A stretch of DNA of 64,000 nt from Riemerella anatipestifer_F. GTDB taxonomy: Bacteria > Bacteroidota > Bacteroidia > Flavobacteriales > Weeksellaceae. Made by a program: the position numbers and the translations under genes. Under the pieces are notes generated by a model. It was given only the letters and a program-made list of their open reading frames with translations, did not search any database and was not told the origin of the DNA. Shown here one piece after another: positions 45,246 to 52,807 of this stretch (position 1 is the stretch's first letter; every line of letters begins with the position of its first letter). The DNA is taken from the NCBI RefSeq assembly GCF_037861325.1, contig NZ_JAFELW010000003.1. The stretch is one strand, 5' to 3'.

Positions 45246-48170
45246 TTAAAGTTCAAGTTTAAGTCCGAATGATATGGTTTTTAAATTAGAAGTTCTGTTG
45301 TTAGTAAGACCAGTTAGAGCTTGTTCTGGGTCTATATTCTTACGGGTTTGCCACGTAAATAAGTTATCTGCTTGTAAAAATAGTCTTAAGCTCTTTAATC
45401 CTATTTTTTCGCTGTCTTCTTTATTAAAATTATAACCTATGTTTAGAGCTTTTAATCTTACATAGTCATTTTTAAATAAGAATCTAGAAGATTGTTGATT
45501 TTCTTGTAATGTGGTATAGCTCAATCTAGGAACATCTGTAACATCACCTGGTTTCTGCCATCTTCTTTCTAAATCTACACTCTTAGAATATCCATCAAAT
45601 TTCCCACTCATTAGTCTAGCATAGTCCCCATCATAGATATAAGAACCGAAGCTGAAATTAACGAGTGCATTTAGATCAAAATTTTTATATTTGAGATAGT
45701 TGTTTAAACCTCCTATTACAAAAGGTAAAGAACTACGATTGTAATAGCGTGTCGCTTCGGAATAACTTTCTGTAGTTACTTTGGTTACCTTTCCGTTAGC
45801 GTCGGTTACATCTTTATACCATAGTGGGTTACCATTGTCAGGGTTTACGCCTGCATACTCTTGTATATAGAAGTCATAGAGAGATCTACCAACTTCCCAT
45901 CTTTTGAGAGCTGCTACAGTTTGAGGTTTGTTATCAGCACTTAGGGCAAGGATTTTATTTCTATCAAAAGAGAAGTTTAATCCAGTATCCCATCTAAAGT
46001 TAGCAGTTCTTACATTTTTTGTATTGATGCTAAATTCCCAACCATAGTTTCTTAGCTTTCCTATGTTAGTAGTTATAGAGGTAGCACCAGTAGAACCCGC
46101 TGTTACGAGAGGACCTACTAAATCTACAGAACGCTTATCGTAGTAGTCTACATTAAGGTTTACTCTGTTTTGGAACAAACCTAATTCTACTCCTGCGTTA
46201 AAAGACGCTGTTTTTTCCCATGTAAGTAAAGCATCTTTAGGTGAAGACAGTACGATACCTATGTTAGAGCCTATAGAGTATCCACTAAGATAAGTGCTTA
46301 GATATGGGAAATAATTTTTTACTCCATCAGCATCAGTAAAGTCATTATTACCTAGCTCTCCATAAGATGATTTTAGTTTTAGAAAGCTAATAGTTTTGTT
46401 TCCTTTAAGGAAGCTTTCTTCACTTACGATATAAGCGCCACCTACAGAGAAGAAGTTACCCCATCTCTTATCACTACCAAATACACTAGAGCCATCTCTA
46501 CGGAAAGACCCTTCAACGAAATATTTTTCCTTGTAATTGTAGCTTGCTCTTCCAAGTAGCCCAACTAATCTTTGTGAAAGAACATAACCAGATACCTCGT
46601 TAGGACTTGTAGTTCCACTAAGTGTTTCTATCCCAGAGAATAAACCAACTCCAGTAGCACTCATGTAGTCGTATACTCTATCAAAAGTTTCTACAATAGC
46701 ATCAGCTGTTAGGTTGTGGTCTCCTAGTTGTTTGTTATAGTTAAGGGAGTTTATAAAGTTTTTAGTACTTGCAATATCTCTTCTGTCTATTACGGCTCCT
46801 CCTTGTGCGGCGTAGTCTCCAAATCTATTATTTCTATAATTGTGGTTGTTATGGTTATTCTGCTCTAAAGAGTAGTTAGAACGGAATGACAAATCTTTGG
46901 AGAAATCTATTTTTACAAAACCGTTTAGAGTAAGAGTATTTACTCTATAAAGATAGGTGTTGTCGTAAAGGTATCCAAGAGGGTTTACATTTCTACTAAA
47001 AGGTCTTTGAGAGTTAAGTACACTTGGGCTTCCCGCTCCATAATCATAACTTAGATTACCTTTGTCATCATATATAAGGTTACCATTAGCATCTCTTTGG
47101 TATACTGGATAAACGGAAGATAAGGTATATATACTATTCATAGGGGAACCGTATACGGTGCCATCTTGTCTAGGTATATTTCTGTTGTTAGATATATAGG
47201 CAGTGTTTAATCCTGCTGTTAACCATGGTTTTATCTTGGTTTCTAGGTTTAACCTAGTTGAAAACCTTTCAAAATTAGTGGTCTTAACAGAACCTTCCTG
47301 CTTTAGATAGTTCACACTTAGGAAATAGTTGCTTTGGTCTGTTCCTCCAGAAACGGTAGCACTGGTTTCACTTCTTTCCGCAGAACGATTAAGAAGATAG
47401 TCAGCCCAATTGGTATTCCATAAAAGTTGAGCACCTGGTACTAGCTGTCCGTTAGCGTCTACAGGAGTTTTAACATTGTATGGGTTGTACTGTAATAATG
47501 GAATAACTTCAGCAGAGGCTTGAGCTCCTGCTAAATCTGCAGCTACTCCGTTTGCTACTTTAGAATTTCTTAATGCTTCCCAAGTGTAATTTAGGTATCT
47601 GTTATTGTCTATCAATGGGTAAAGCTGATTAACTGGAGCTGCGTATCCTAAAGAAGATTGCACTGTAACTCTAGGAGCTCCTTTTCTACCTTTTTTTGTA
47701 GTTACTAATATAACACCATTAGCACCTCTAGAACCGTATAATGAGGTTGCAGAACCATCTTTCAGTACATTGATGCTCTCTATTTCCTCTTGAGATATGT
47801 TAGATAAACTCCCCGAATATTGAGCACCATCTACAATGATTAGTGGGTCTGAGCTCGCATTGATAGAGCCGATACCTCTCACTCGTATAGTAGGTGTAGC
47901 TCCTGGTGTAGAAGAACCTATGATGTTAACACCTGGTACACTTCCTTGTATCGCTGTTGCGATATTAGAAGTTTGTTGAGTGGACAATACATCTTTCCCT
48001 ACGCTAGACACGGAGCCTACAATAGCTTTAGCTTTTTGTTTACCATAGGCTACTATTACTACTTCTTCGATAGCTCTCGTTTTTGTGCTATCTTTTACCT
48101 GTGCTTGTATATTATTTCCAAGCACTAAAAACAGACCTAATGCTCCTGCATTTAGTAGTTTCCTTTTCAT
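45246..48170 (-). CDS. SusC/RagA family TonB-linked outer-membrane receptor
   Basis: 974 residues. Signal peptide to about residue 24 (NNIQAQ), a TonB-box-like EEVVIVAYG (35-43), plug domain with RVRGIGSINASSDPLIIVDG and SLYGSRGANGVILVTTKKG, then the 22-strand barrel ending ISFGLKLEL. The N-terminal carboxypeptidase-like regulatory domain present in many SusC proteins is missing. Preceded by an unusual leader (48171-48394). Partner SusD follows. Confidence 0.95.
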   Translation of the reverse strand: MKRKLLNAGALGLFLVLGNNIQAQVKDSTKTRAIEEVVIVAYGKQKAKAIVGSVSSVGKDVLSTQQTSNIATAIQGSVPGVNIIGSSTPGATPTIRVRGIGSINASSDPLIIVDGAQYSGSLSNISQEEIESINVLKDGSATSLYGSRGANGVILVTTKKGRKGAPRVTVQSSLGYAAPVNQLYPLIDNNRYLNYTWEALRNSKVANGVAADLAGAQASAEVIPLLQYNPYNVKTPVDANGQLVPGAQLLWNTNWADYLLNRSAERSETSATVSGGTDQSNYFLSVNYLKQEGSVKTTNFERFSTRLNLETKIKPWLTAGLNTAYISNNRNIPRQDGTVYGSPMNSIYTLSSVYPVYQRDANGNLIYDDKGNLSYDYGAGSPSVLNSQRPFSRNVNPLGYLYDNTYLYRVNTLTLNGFVKIDFSKDLSFRSNYSLEQNNHNNHNYRNNRFGDYAAQGGAVIDRRDIASTKNFINSLNYNKQLGDHNLTADAIVETFDRVYDYMSATGVGLFSGIETLSGTTSPNEVSGYVLSQRLVGLLGRASYNYKEKYFVEGSFRRDGSSVFGSDKRWGNFFSVGGAYIVSEESFLKGNKTISFLKLKSSYGELGNNDFTDADGVKNYFPYLSTYLSGYSIGSNIGIVLSSPKDALLTWEKTASFNAGVELGLFQNRVNLNVDYYDKRSVDLVGPLVTAGSTGATSITTNIGKLRNYGWEFSINTKNVRTANFRWDTGLNFSFDRNKILALSADNKPQTVAALKRWEVGRSLYDFYIQEYAGVNPDNGNPLWYKDVTDANGKVTKVTTESYSEATRYYNRSSLPFVIGGLNNYLKYKNFDLNALVNFSFGSYIYDGDYARLMSGKFDGYSKSVDLERRWQKPGDVTDVPRLSYTTLQENQQSSRFLFKNDYVRLKALNIGYNFNKEDSEKIGLKSLRLFLQADNLFTWQTRKNIDPEQALTGLTNNRTSNLKTISFGLKLEL

Positions 48171-48208
48171 AAGTTGTATAATTTTTATTTTTTTTAACTT
48201 TAAAATAA

Positions 48209-48237
48209 AAGGCCTTAAACATTGTGTTTAAAGCCTT
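48209..48237 (-). promoter_or_regulatory. Terminator-like hairpin in the susC leader (candidate attenuator)
   Basis: As minus-strand RNA the arms 48225-48237 and 48209-48221 give a 13-bp stem with a CAA loop, complete only if a single U-G pair is allowed; on the plus strand the same position is a C/A mismatch. It is followed by UUAUUUU and lies 38 bases before the susC ATG, between promoter and gene. Confidence 0.6.
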
Positions 48238-48272
48238 CCGTCGGAACTGAAATATTATCAACTAAAAACTTC

Positions 48273-48314
48273 TCACACAAATAATGCCGTTTGTCTTCTC
48301 TTCATCATAATCAT
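48273..48314 (-). CDS. 13-codon leader reading frame upstream of susC
   Basis: ATG at 48314 to TGA at 48273 encodes MIMMKRRQTALFV. It sits between a first hairpin (arms 48316-48326 and 48295-48305, again complete only as minus-strand RNA through one U-G pair) and the terminator-like hairpin 35 bases beyond its stop. No good Shine-Dalgarno, as usual in this phylum. The TTGTGT at its end can pair with ACACAA in the terminator arm and loop. A leader-peptide function is inferred from this architecture. Confidence 0.4.
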   Translation of the reverse strand: MIMMKRRQTALFV

Positions 48315-48386
48315 AATGAAAAGAAGTTGGTGATGTTTTTTATTGATAGTGTTGTATAACATTACTATGACTGATTATTTACCCTG

Positions 48387-48394
48387 CAAAATTA
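48387..48394 (-). promoter_or_regulatory. -7 promoter element of the susC-susD operon
   Basis: TAATTTTG on the minus strand, fits TAnnTTTG. It would start a leader of about 210 bases before susC. No convincing -33. Confidence 0.45.
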
Positions 48395-48487
48395 TATTAT
48401 ATCAAAATAAAAAACCTAATTTTCAATTAATAAAAGATGTTAAATTTATTTTTATAGTATTTTACAGTTTATTTTTCTTTTATTTTG

Positions 48488-48495
48488 TATATTTG
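48488..48495 (+). promoter_or_regulatory. -7 promoter element of the Lrp/AsnC gene
   Basis: TATATTTG, 22 bases before ATG 48518. Confidence 0.55.
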
Positions 48496-48517
48496 TTGAA
48501 TAAAACCGAAAAAAATA

Positions 48518-48991
48518 ATGAAGTTAGATCAAGTCGATTTTAGTATCCTTAGAGAACTGGTTAAAGATAGTAGCCAAAGTGTGAAAGAAATAGCGGCTAA
48601 AGTAAGTTTGTCGGTAACACCTGTGCATGATAGGATAAAGAAATTAGAGGCTAATGGTTATATTAAAGGCTATACGGCTATTGTAGATGCCGAAAAGTTG
48701 GGGTATGGCTTTACCACCTATATGCAAATTAAACTGATTAAACATCAGGAGGATATTTTTAATAAGTTTAAAGAAGAAATACTGTCTTTTGAGGAAGTCA
48801 CGGAGGCGGCATTTACTTCTGGGGATTATGATGTTATTATGAAACTTTTGCTAAGAGATTTGCACCATTATGAAGAGTTTATCCTAAGAAAAATATCAAA
48901 ATTAGATATTATAGATAGTGTTAAGAGTAGCTTTACATTCAAATATATTAAGAACAATCATCAAGCGGTAAGTGTTGAAAATATTAAATAA
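48518..48991 (+). CDS. Lrp/AsnC family transcriptional regulator
   Basis: 157 residues. N-terminal winged helix (VDFSILRELVKDSSQSVKEIAAKVSLSVTPVHDRIKKLEANGYIKGY) and C-terminal RAM ligand-binding domain with the VTEAAFTSGDYDVIMKLLLRD strand-turn. Such proteins respond to amino acids. Divergent from susC with 347 bases between, so it may control that transporter or itself. 52 bases before ruvC. Confidence 0.92.
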   Translation: MKLDQVDFSILRELVKDSSQSVKEIAAKVSLSVTPVHDRIKKLEANGYIKGYTAIVDAEKLGYGFTTYMQIKLIKHQEDIFNKFKEEILSFEEVTEAAFTSGDYDVIMKLLLRDLHHYEEFILRKISKLDIIDSVKSSFTFKYIKNNHQAVSVENIK

Positions 48992-49043
48992 GCAAAAGGT
49001 GTTTTCAAAGTGTTTTTTATAAAATAATCTGTATTTTTACCAT

Positions 49044-49598
49044 GTGAAAGTAGAGAAAATTATATTGGGTATAGACCCGGGTACTACCGTAATGGGGTTC
49101 GGGATTATTTCCGTTTTAAATCAGAAGATGGAGTTGGTTTCTATTAACGAATTGATTTTAAAAAAATACCCCAACCACGAAACTAAATTGAAATATATTT
49201 TTGAGAGAACTCTATCACTTATAGACGAGTTTCATCCAGATGAAGTAGCATTAGAAGCGCCTTTCTATGGGAAAAATGTGCAGAGTATGCTGAAGTTAGG
49301 GCGGGCACAAGGGGTGGCTATGGCGGCAAGTCTATATAGAGATATTCCTATTACTGAGTATTCTCCCAAAAAAATAAAAATGGCGATTACAGGCAATGGT
49401 AACGCAAGCAAAGAACAAGTGGCAGGAATGTTGCAAAATTTACTTAAACTTAAGGAGTTTCCTACCAAATATTTAGATGCGTCTGATGGATTGGCGGTGG
49501 CGGTTTGTCATCATTTTAATTCGGGTAAAATAGTAACAGGTAAAAATTATTCAGGGTGGGAAAGTTTTATAAAACAAAACCCTGATAGGGTTAAATAG
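49044..49598 (+). CDS. ruvC: Holliday junction resolvase RuvC
   Basis: Cuts the four-way junction. 184 residues. Catalytic acidic residues: D11 in GIDPGT, E in VALEAPFYGKN, and the C-terminal DASDGLAVAVCH. The start is GTG at 49044; the ATG two bases upstream runs straight into TGA. Head of a tight cluster ruvC, truncated haemoglobin (10-base gap), dprA (2-base gap). Confidence 0.95.
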   Translation: MKVEKIILGIDPGTTVMGFGIISVLNQKMELVSINELILKKYPNHETKLKYIFERTLSLIDEFHPDEVALEAPFYGKNVQSMLKLGRAQGVAMAASLYRDIPITEYSPKKIKMAITGNGNASKEQVAGMLQNLLKLKEFPTKYLDASDGLAVAVCHHFNSGKIVTGKNYSGWESFIKQNPDRVK

Positions 49599-49608
49599 AT
49601 CATCTTTT

Positions 49609-49986
49609 ATGAAAGCACTAGAAAATCGTCAGGATATAGAGGCGTTAGTTAATCGTTTTTATGATAAGGTTGGGAAAGACGCTACCATAGGCTTTTTCTT
49701 TAACGAAGTTGCAAAAGTAAATTGGAACGAACATTTACCAAAAATGTATGCCTTTTGGGAAACGCTATTGTTTAGTAAGGTATCCTATAAAGGAAATCCG
49801 ATGGGAGCCCACTTTCCTATCAATGATTTAGTACCTATGGAAAAACATCACTTCGAACATTGGCTAAAACTTTGGACAGAAACTATTGATGAGCTCTACG
49901 AAGGTTCTATGGCAGAAACAGCCAAATACAAAGCGGCTAATATTGCCAATCTAATGGCTTACAAGATGGAAATGGCAAGGCGATAG
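49609..49986 (+). CDS. Group III truncated haemoglobin
   Basis: 125 residues, 2-on-2 globin. Proximal histidine is probably H81 in KHHFEHWLKLW; GNPMGAHFPIND and the N-terminal VNRFYDKVGKD match the group III pattern. Binds oxygen or NO; physiological role in bacteria mostly unclear. Sits between two DNA-recombination genes and is surely co-transcribed with them, an odd pairing that may be just an operon of convenience. Confidence 0.88.
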   Translation: MKALENRQDIEALVNRFYDKVGKDATIGFFFNEVAKVNWNEHLPKMYAFWETLLFSKVSYKGNPMGAHFPINDLVPMEKHHFEHWLKLWTETIDELYEGSMAETAKYKAANIANLMAYKMEMARR

Positions 49987-49988
49987 TT

Positions 49989-51092
49989 ATGGTAAATGCA
50001 GAAGAAATCTTATATTCCATTGCCCTTCGGCGAAGTCCTTTGGTGGGAGATGTTACATTTGCAAATTTAGTGGGCGAAGTTGGTTCTGCTAAAGAGGTTT
50101 GGAGTTTGCCTCAGTCGGAACTAAGAAAAATATCAGGTATAGGTAAACAAATTGCCTCAAACATCGGAGATGAAAGTCTTTTAAAGTTTGCCGAAAAGGA
50201 AGTTGAGTTCTGCATTAAAAACGAGATAAAAATCAATCTAAGGCATCTTAAACAGCTTCCTCGTCTTTTGGGTGAATGTTATGATGCTCCAGCGATTCTT
50301 TTTCAAAAAGGAGATTATGACGATACGGCTAATAATATTAGTATAGTTGGGACGAGAAATGCCACTGCTTACGGTAAGTCGTTTTTGGAAGAATTAATTA
50401 TTCGGTTCAAAGATAAAAATATTCAAGTCATTAGTGGGTTGGCACTAGGTACAGACGGGATAGCTCATCAAGAGGCTTTAAAAAATAACATAAAAACTTC
50501 AGCGGTTTTAGCACACGGTTTACATATCATTTATCCATCTAAACATAAAATTCTTGCCGAAGAAATATTAAGTAATGGAGGAGCTTTGTTCTCTGAATTC
50601 TGCTCTGATGAAAAACCAGATAGAGAACATTTTTTACAAAGAAATCGTATTGTAGCAGGGCTTTCGGCTAATACGATTGTGGTAGAGTCTGCTTATGCTG
50701 GTGGTTCTATTAGTACGGCGAGTTTTGCTAATCAGTATAACAGAGAAGTGTATGCTCTTGCGGGGCGTCTTACAGATAAGTATAGCCAAGGCTGCAATCA
50801 TCTTATTTTTCAAAATAAAGCTAAAATCATATCTTCTATTAAGGGTTTGCTAAAGGACTTAGATTTGGATAATGCTTCTAAAGTTTTGGAGCTTTTTCCT
50901 TCGGTTGAGGTTTCTTTAACTCCTGTTCAGAAGCCTATTTATGATATTATTAAAGAGACTAATGATATTTCTTTGGACGACTTGTCGGAAAAGTTAAATC
51001 AACCCATTTCTAAAGTGTTTCCAGTTTTGTTAGAATTAGAATTATTGGGATTGATAAGAGCAAATTCTGGGAGGAGATATTCTATTGTTTAG
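49989..51092 (+). CDS. dprA: DNA-processing protein DprA
   Basis: Loads RecA on incoming single-stranded DNA during natural transformation. 367 residues. N-terminal helix-hairpin-helix-like region (LRKISGIGKQIASNI), the Rossmann core with SIVGTRNATAYG and VISGLALGTDGIAHQEAL and GGALFSEF, and a C-terminal winged-helix domain (from about 300). Competence gene comF is at 57.7 kb. Confidence 0.94.
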   Translation: MVNAEEILYSIALRRSPLVGDVTFANLVGEVGSAKEVWSLPQSELRKISGIGKQIASNIGDESLLKFAEKEVEFCIKNEIKINLRHLKQLPRLLGECYDAPAILFQKGDYDDTANNISIVGTRNATAYGKSFLEELIIRFKDKNIQVISGLALGTDGIAHQEALKNNIKTSAVLAHGLHIIYPSKHKILAEEILSNGGALFSEFCSDEKPDREHFLQRNRIVAGLSANTIVVESAYAGGSISTASFANQYNREVYALAGRLTDKYSQGCNHLIFQNKAKIISSIKGLLKDLDLDNASKVLELFPSVEVSLTPVQKPIYDIIKETNDISLDDLSEKLNQPISKVFPVLLELELLGLIRANSGRRYSIV

Positions 51093-51225
51093 CTAAAAAA
51101 TCACTTTTTTAAAATTGATATTTTGGGCATAATAGTGTCTTTTTTTTAATTAAAAATGACTTTAGTTGAAGTTTTAATGTTAATGTATCTGATTTATGTA
51201 GGTTTTAATAAAAATTAAAATCAGA

Positions 51226-51256
51226 TTTGTGTAATATCAAAAAAAGGTTATCTTTG
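51226..51256 (+). promoter_or_regulatory. Promoter of gdhA
   Basis: -33 TTTG at 51226-51229 and -7 TATCTTTG at 51249-51256 separated by 19 bases, a textbook Bacteroidetes promoter. ATG 51276 follows 19 bases later. Confidence 0.8.
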
Positions 51257-51275
51257 TTGGCATCAATTAAACGCT

Positions 51276-52634
51276 ATGGAACAATATAATGTAGAACAAA
51301 AAATTCAAGAATTTATAGCAAATGTAGAGGCTAAAAATCCTAATGAGCCAGAATTTTTACAAGCTGTGAAAGAGGTGGCTGTTACTGTAATTCCGTTCAT
51401 TGCTACCAAAGAAGAATATAGAGGTAAAAAACTTCTAGAAAGAATGGTAGAGCCAGAGAGAACAATTATCTTTAGAGTTCCTTGGGTAGATGACAAAGGA
51501 GAAATACAAGTAAATAGAGGGTTTAGAATTCAGATGAATTCGGCTATCGGACCTTATAAAGGAGGGATTAGATTCCATCCTACTGTAAATCTTTCAGTAC
51601 TTAAATTTTTAGCGTTTGAACAAGTGTTCAAAAACTCTTTAACTACACTTCCTATGGGTGGTGGTAAAGGAGGTTCTGATTTTGACCCACAAGGTAAATC
51701 AGATATGGAAATTATGAGATTCTGCCAAGCATTTATGACAGAGCTTTGTAAACATATTGGACCTCAAACCGATGTTCCTGCTGGAGATATAGGTGTGGGA
51801 GCTCGCGAGATAGGTTACCTTTTCGGTCAATATAAGAAGATAAGAAACGAGTTTACAGGAGTACTTACTGGTAAAGGGTTGGCTTATGGTGGTTCTTTAA
51901 TTCGTCCAGAAGCTACAGGGTATGGAGTGGTTTATTTCGCAGAGCAAATGCTAAGAACGGTAGGTGAAGAAATTAAAGGTAAAACATTTACAGTTTCAGG
52001 CTTTGGAAATGTGGCTTGGGGAGTAATTAAGAAAATTGACCAATTAGGAGGTAAGGCGGTTACTATCTCTGGTCCAGATGGATATGTTTATGATAAAGAT
52101 GGTATCACTGGTGAAAAAATAGATTTCTTATTAGAGCTTAGAGCGAGCGGAAACAACCGTGCAGAGGATTATGTTAAAAAATATCCAGAAGCTGAGTTCC
52201 ACGCAGGTAAACGTCCGTGGGAGGTGAAGTGTGATGTGGCTATCCCTTCTGCAACTCAAAACGAGTTAGATTTAGAAGATGCTAAAAAACTAGTAGAAAA
52301 TGGTTGTATTTGTGTTACTGAGGCGGCTAATATGCCTTCTACACTAGATGCAATTAATCACTTTATAGATAACAAAGTTCTTTTCTCTCCAGGTAAAGCG
52401 TCTAACGCTGGTGGTGTAGCTACTTCTGGATTAGAGATGACTCAGAACTCTATTCGTCTTAACTGGACTTCTGAGGAGGTAGATGCTAGATTAAAAGAAA
52501 TTATGATAGGTATACATAAAGTATGTAGAGACTACGGAAAAGAGGAGAATGGTTATGTAAACTATGTGAAAGGAGCAAACATCGCTGGGTTTGTTAAGGT
52601 AGCAGAGGCTATGTTAGCACAAGGTGTTGTTTAA
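51276..52634 (+). CDS. gdhA: Glutamate dehydrogenase
   Basis: Interconverts glutamate and 2-oxoglutarate plus ammonia. 452 residues, hexameric class size. Catalytic lysine in MGGGKGGSDFDP; the dinucleotide-binding motif is SGFGNVAWG; GPQTDVPAGDIGVG is the substrate loop. Length and sequence suggest the NADP-preferring type used for ammonia assimilation; cofactor preference is inferred. Strong promoter and strong terminator, monocistronic. Confidence 0.96.
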   Translation: MEQYNVEQKIQEFIANVEAKNPNEPEFLQAVKEVAVTVIPFIATKEEYRGKKLLERMVEPERTIIFRVPWVDDKGEIQVNRGFRIQMNSAIGPYKGGIRFHPTVNLSVLKFLAFEQVFKNSLTTLPMGGGKGGSDFDPQGKSDMEIMRFCQAFMTELCKHIGPQTDVPAGDIGVGAREIGYLFGQYKKIRNEFTGVLTGKGLAYGGSLIRPEATGYGVVYFAEQMLRTVGEEIKGKTFTVSGFGNVAWGVIKKIDQLGGKAVTISGPDGYVYDKDGITGEKIDFLLELRASGNNRAEDYVKKYPEAEFHAGKRPWEVKCDVAIPSATQNELDLEDAKKLVENGCICVTEAANMPSTLDAINHFIDNKVLFSPGKASNAGGVATSGLEMTQNSIRLNWTSEEVDARLKEIMIGIHKVCRDYGKEENGYVNYVKGANIAGFVKVAEAMLAQGVV

Positions 52635-52687
52635 TACAATAAACCTTCTCGTGGGGTAATACGAGTAAAAAGTAAAATGAAAGAAAG

Positions 52688-52718
52688 AAGTTTCTCAGGA
52701 TTTCCTGAGAAACTTTTT
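52688..52718 (+). terminator. Terminator after gdhA
   Basis: 12-bp stem AAGTTTCTCAGG (52688-52699) with CCTGAGAAACTT (52704-52715), four-base loop, then T run. Confidence 0.85.
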
Positions 52719-52779
52719 GTTTTTAAACATATATAAAACATTTATTTTCATTAAAAAGAGTTTCTATTGAAAAATAATT

Positions 52780-52787
52780 TATATTTG
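52780..52787 (+). promoter_or_regulatory. -7 promoter element of the icmF-like gene
   Basis: TATATTTG, 20 bases before ATG 52808. Confidence 0.5.
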
Positions 52788-52807
52788 GGTAACTAAACAT
52801 TATAGTA

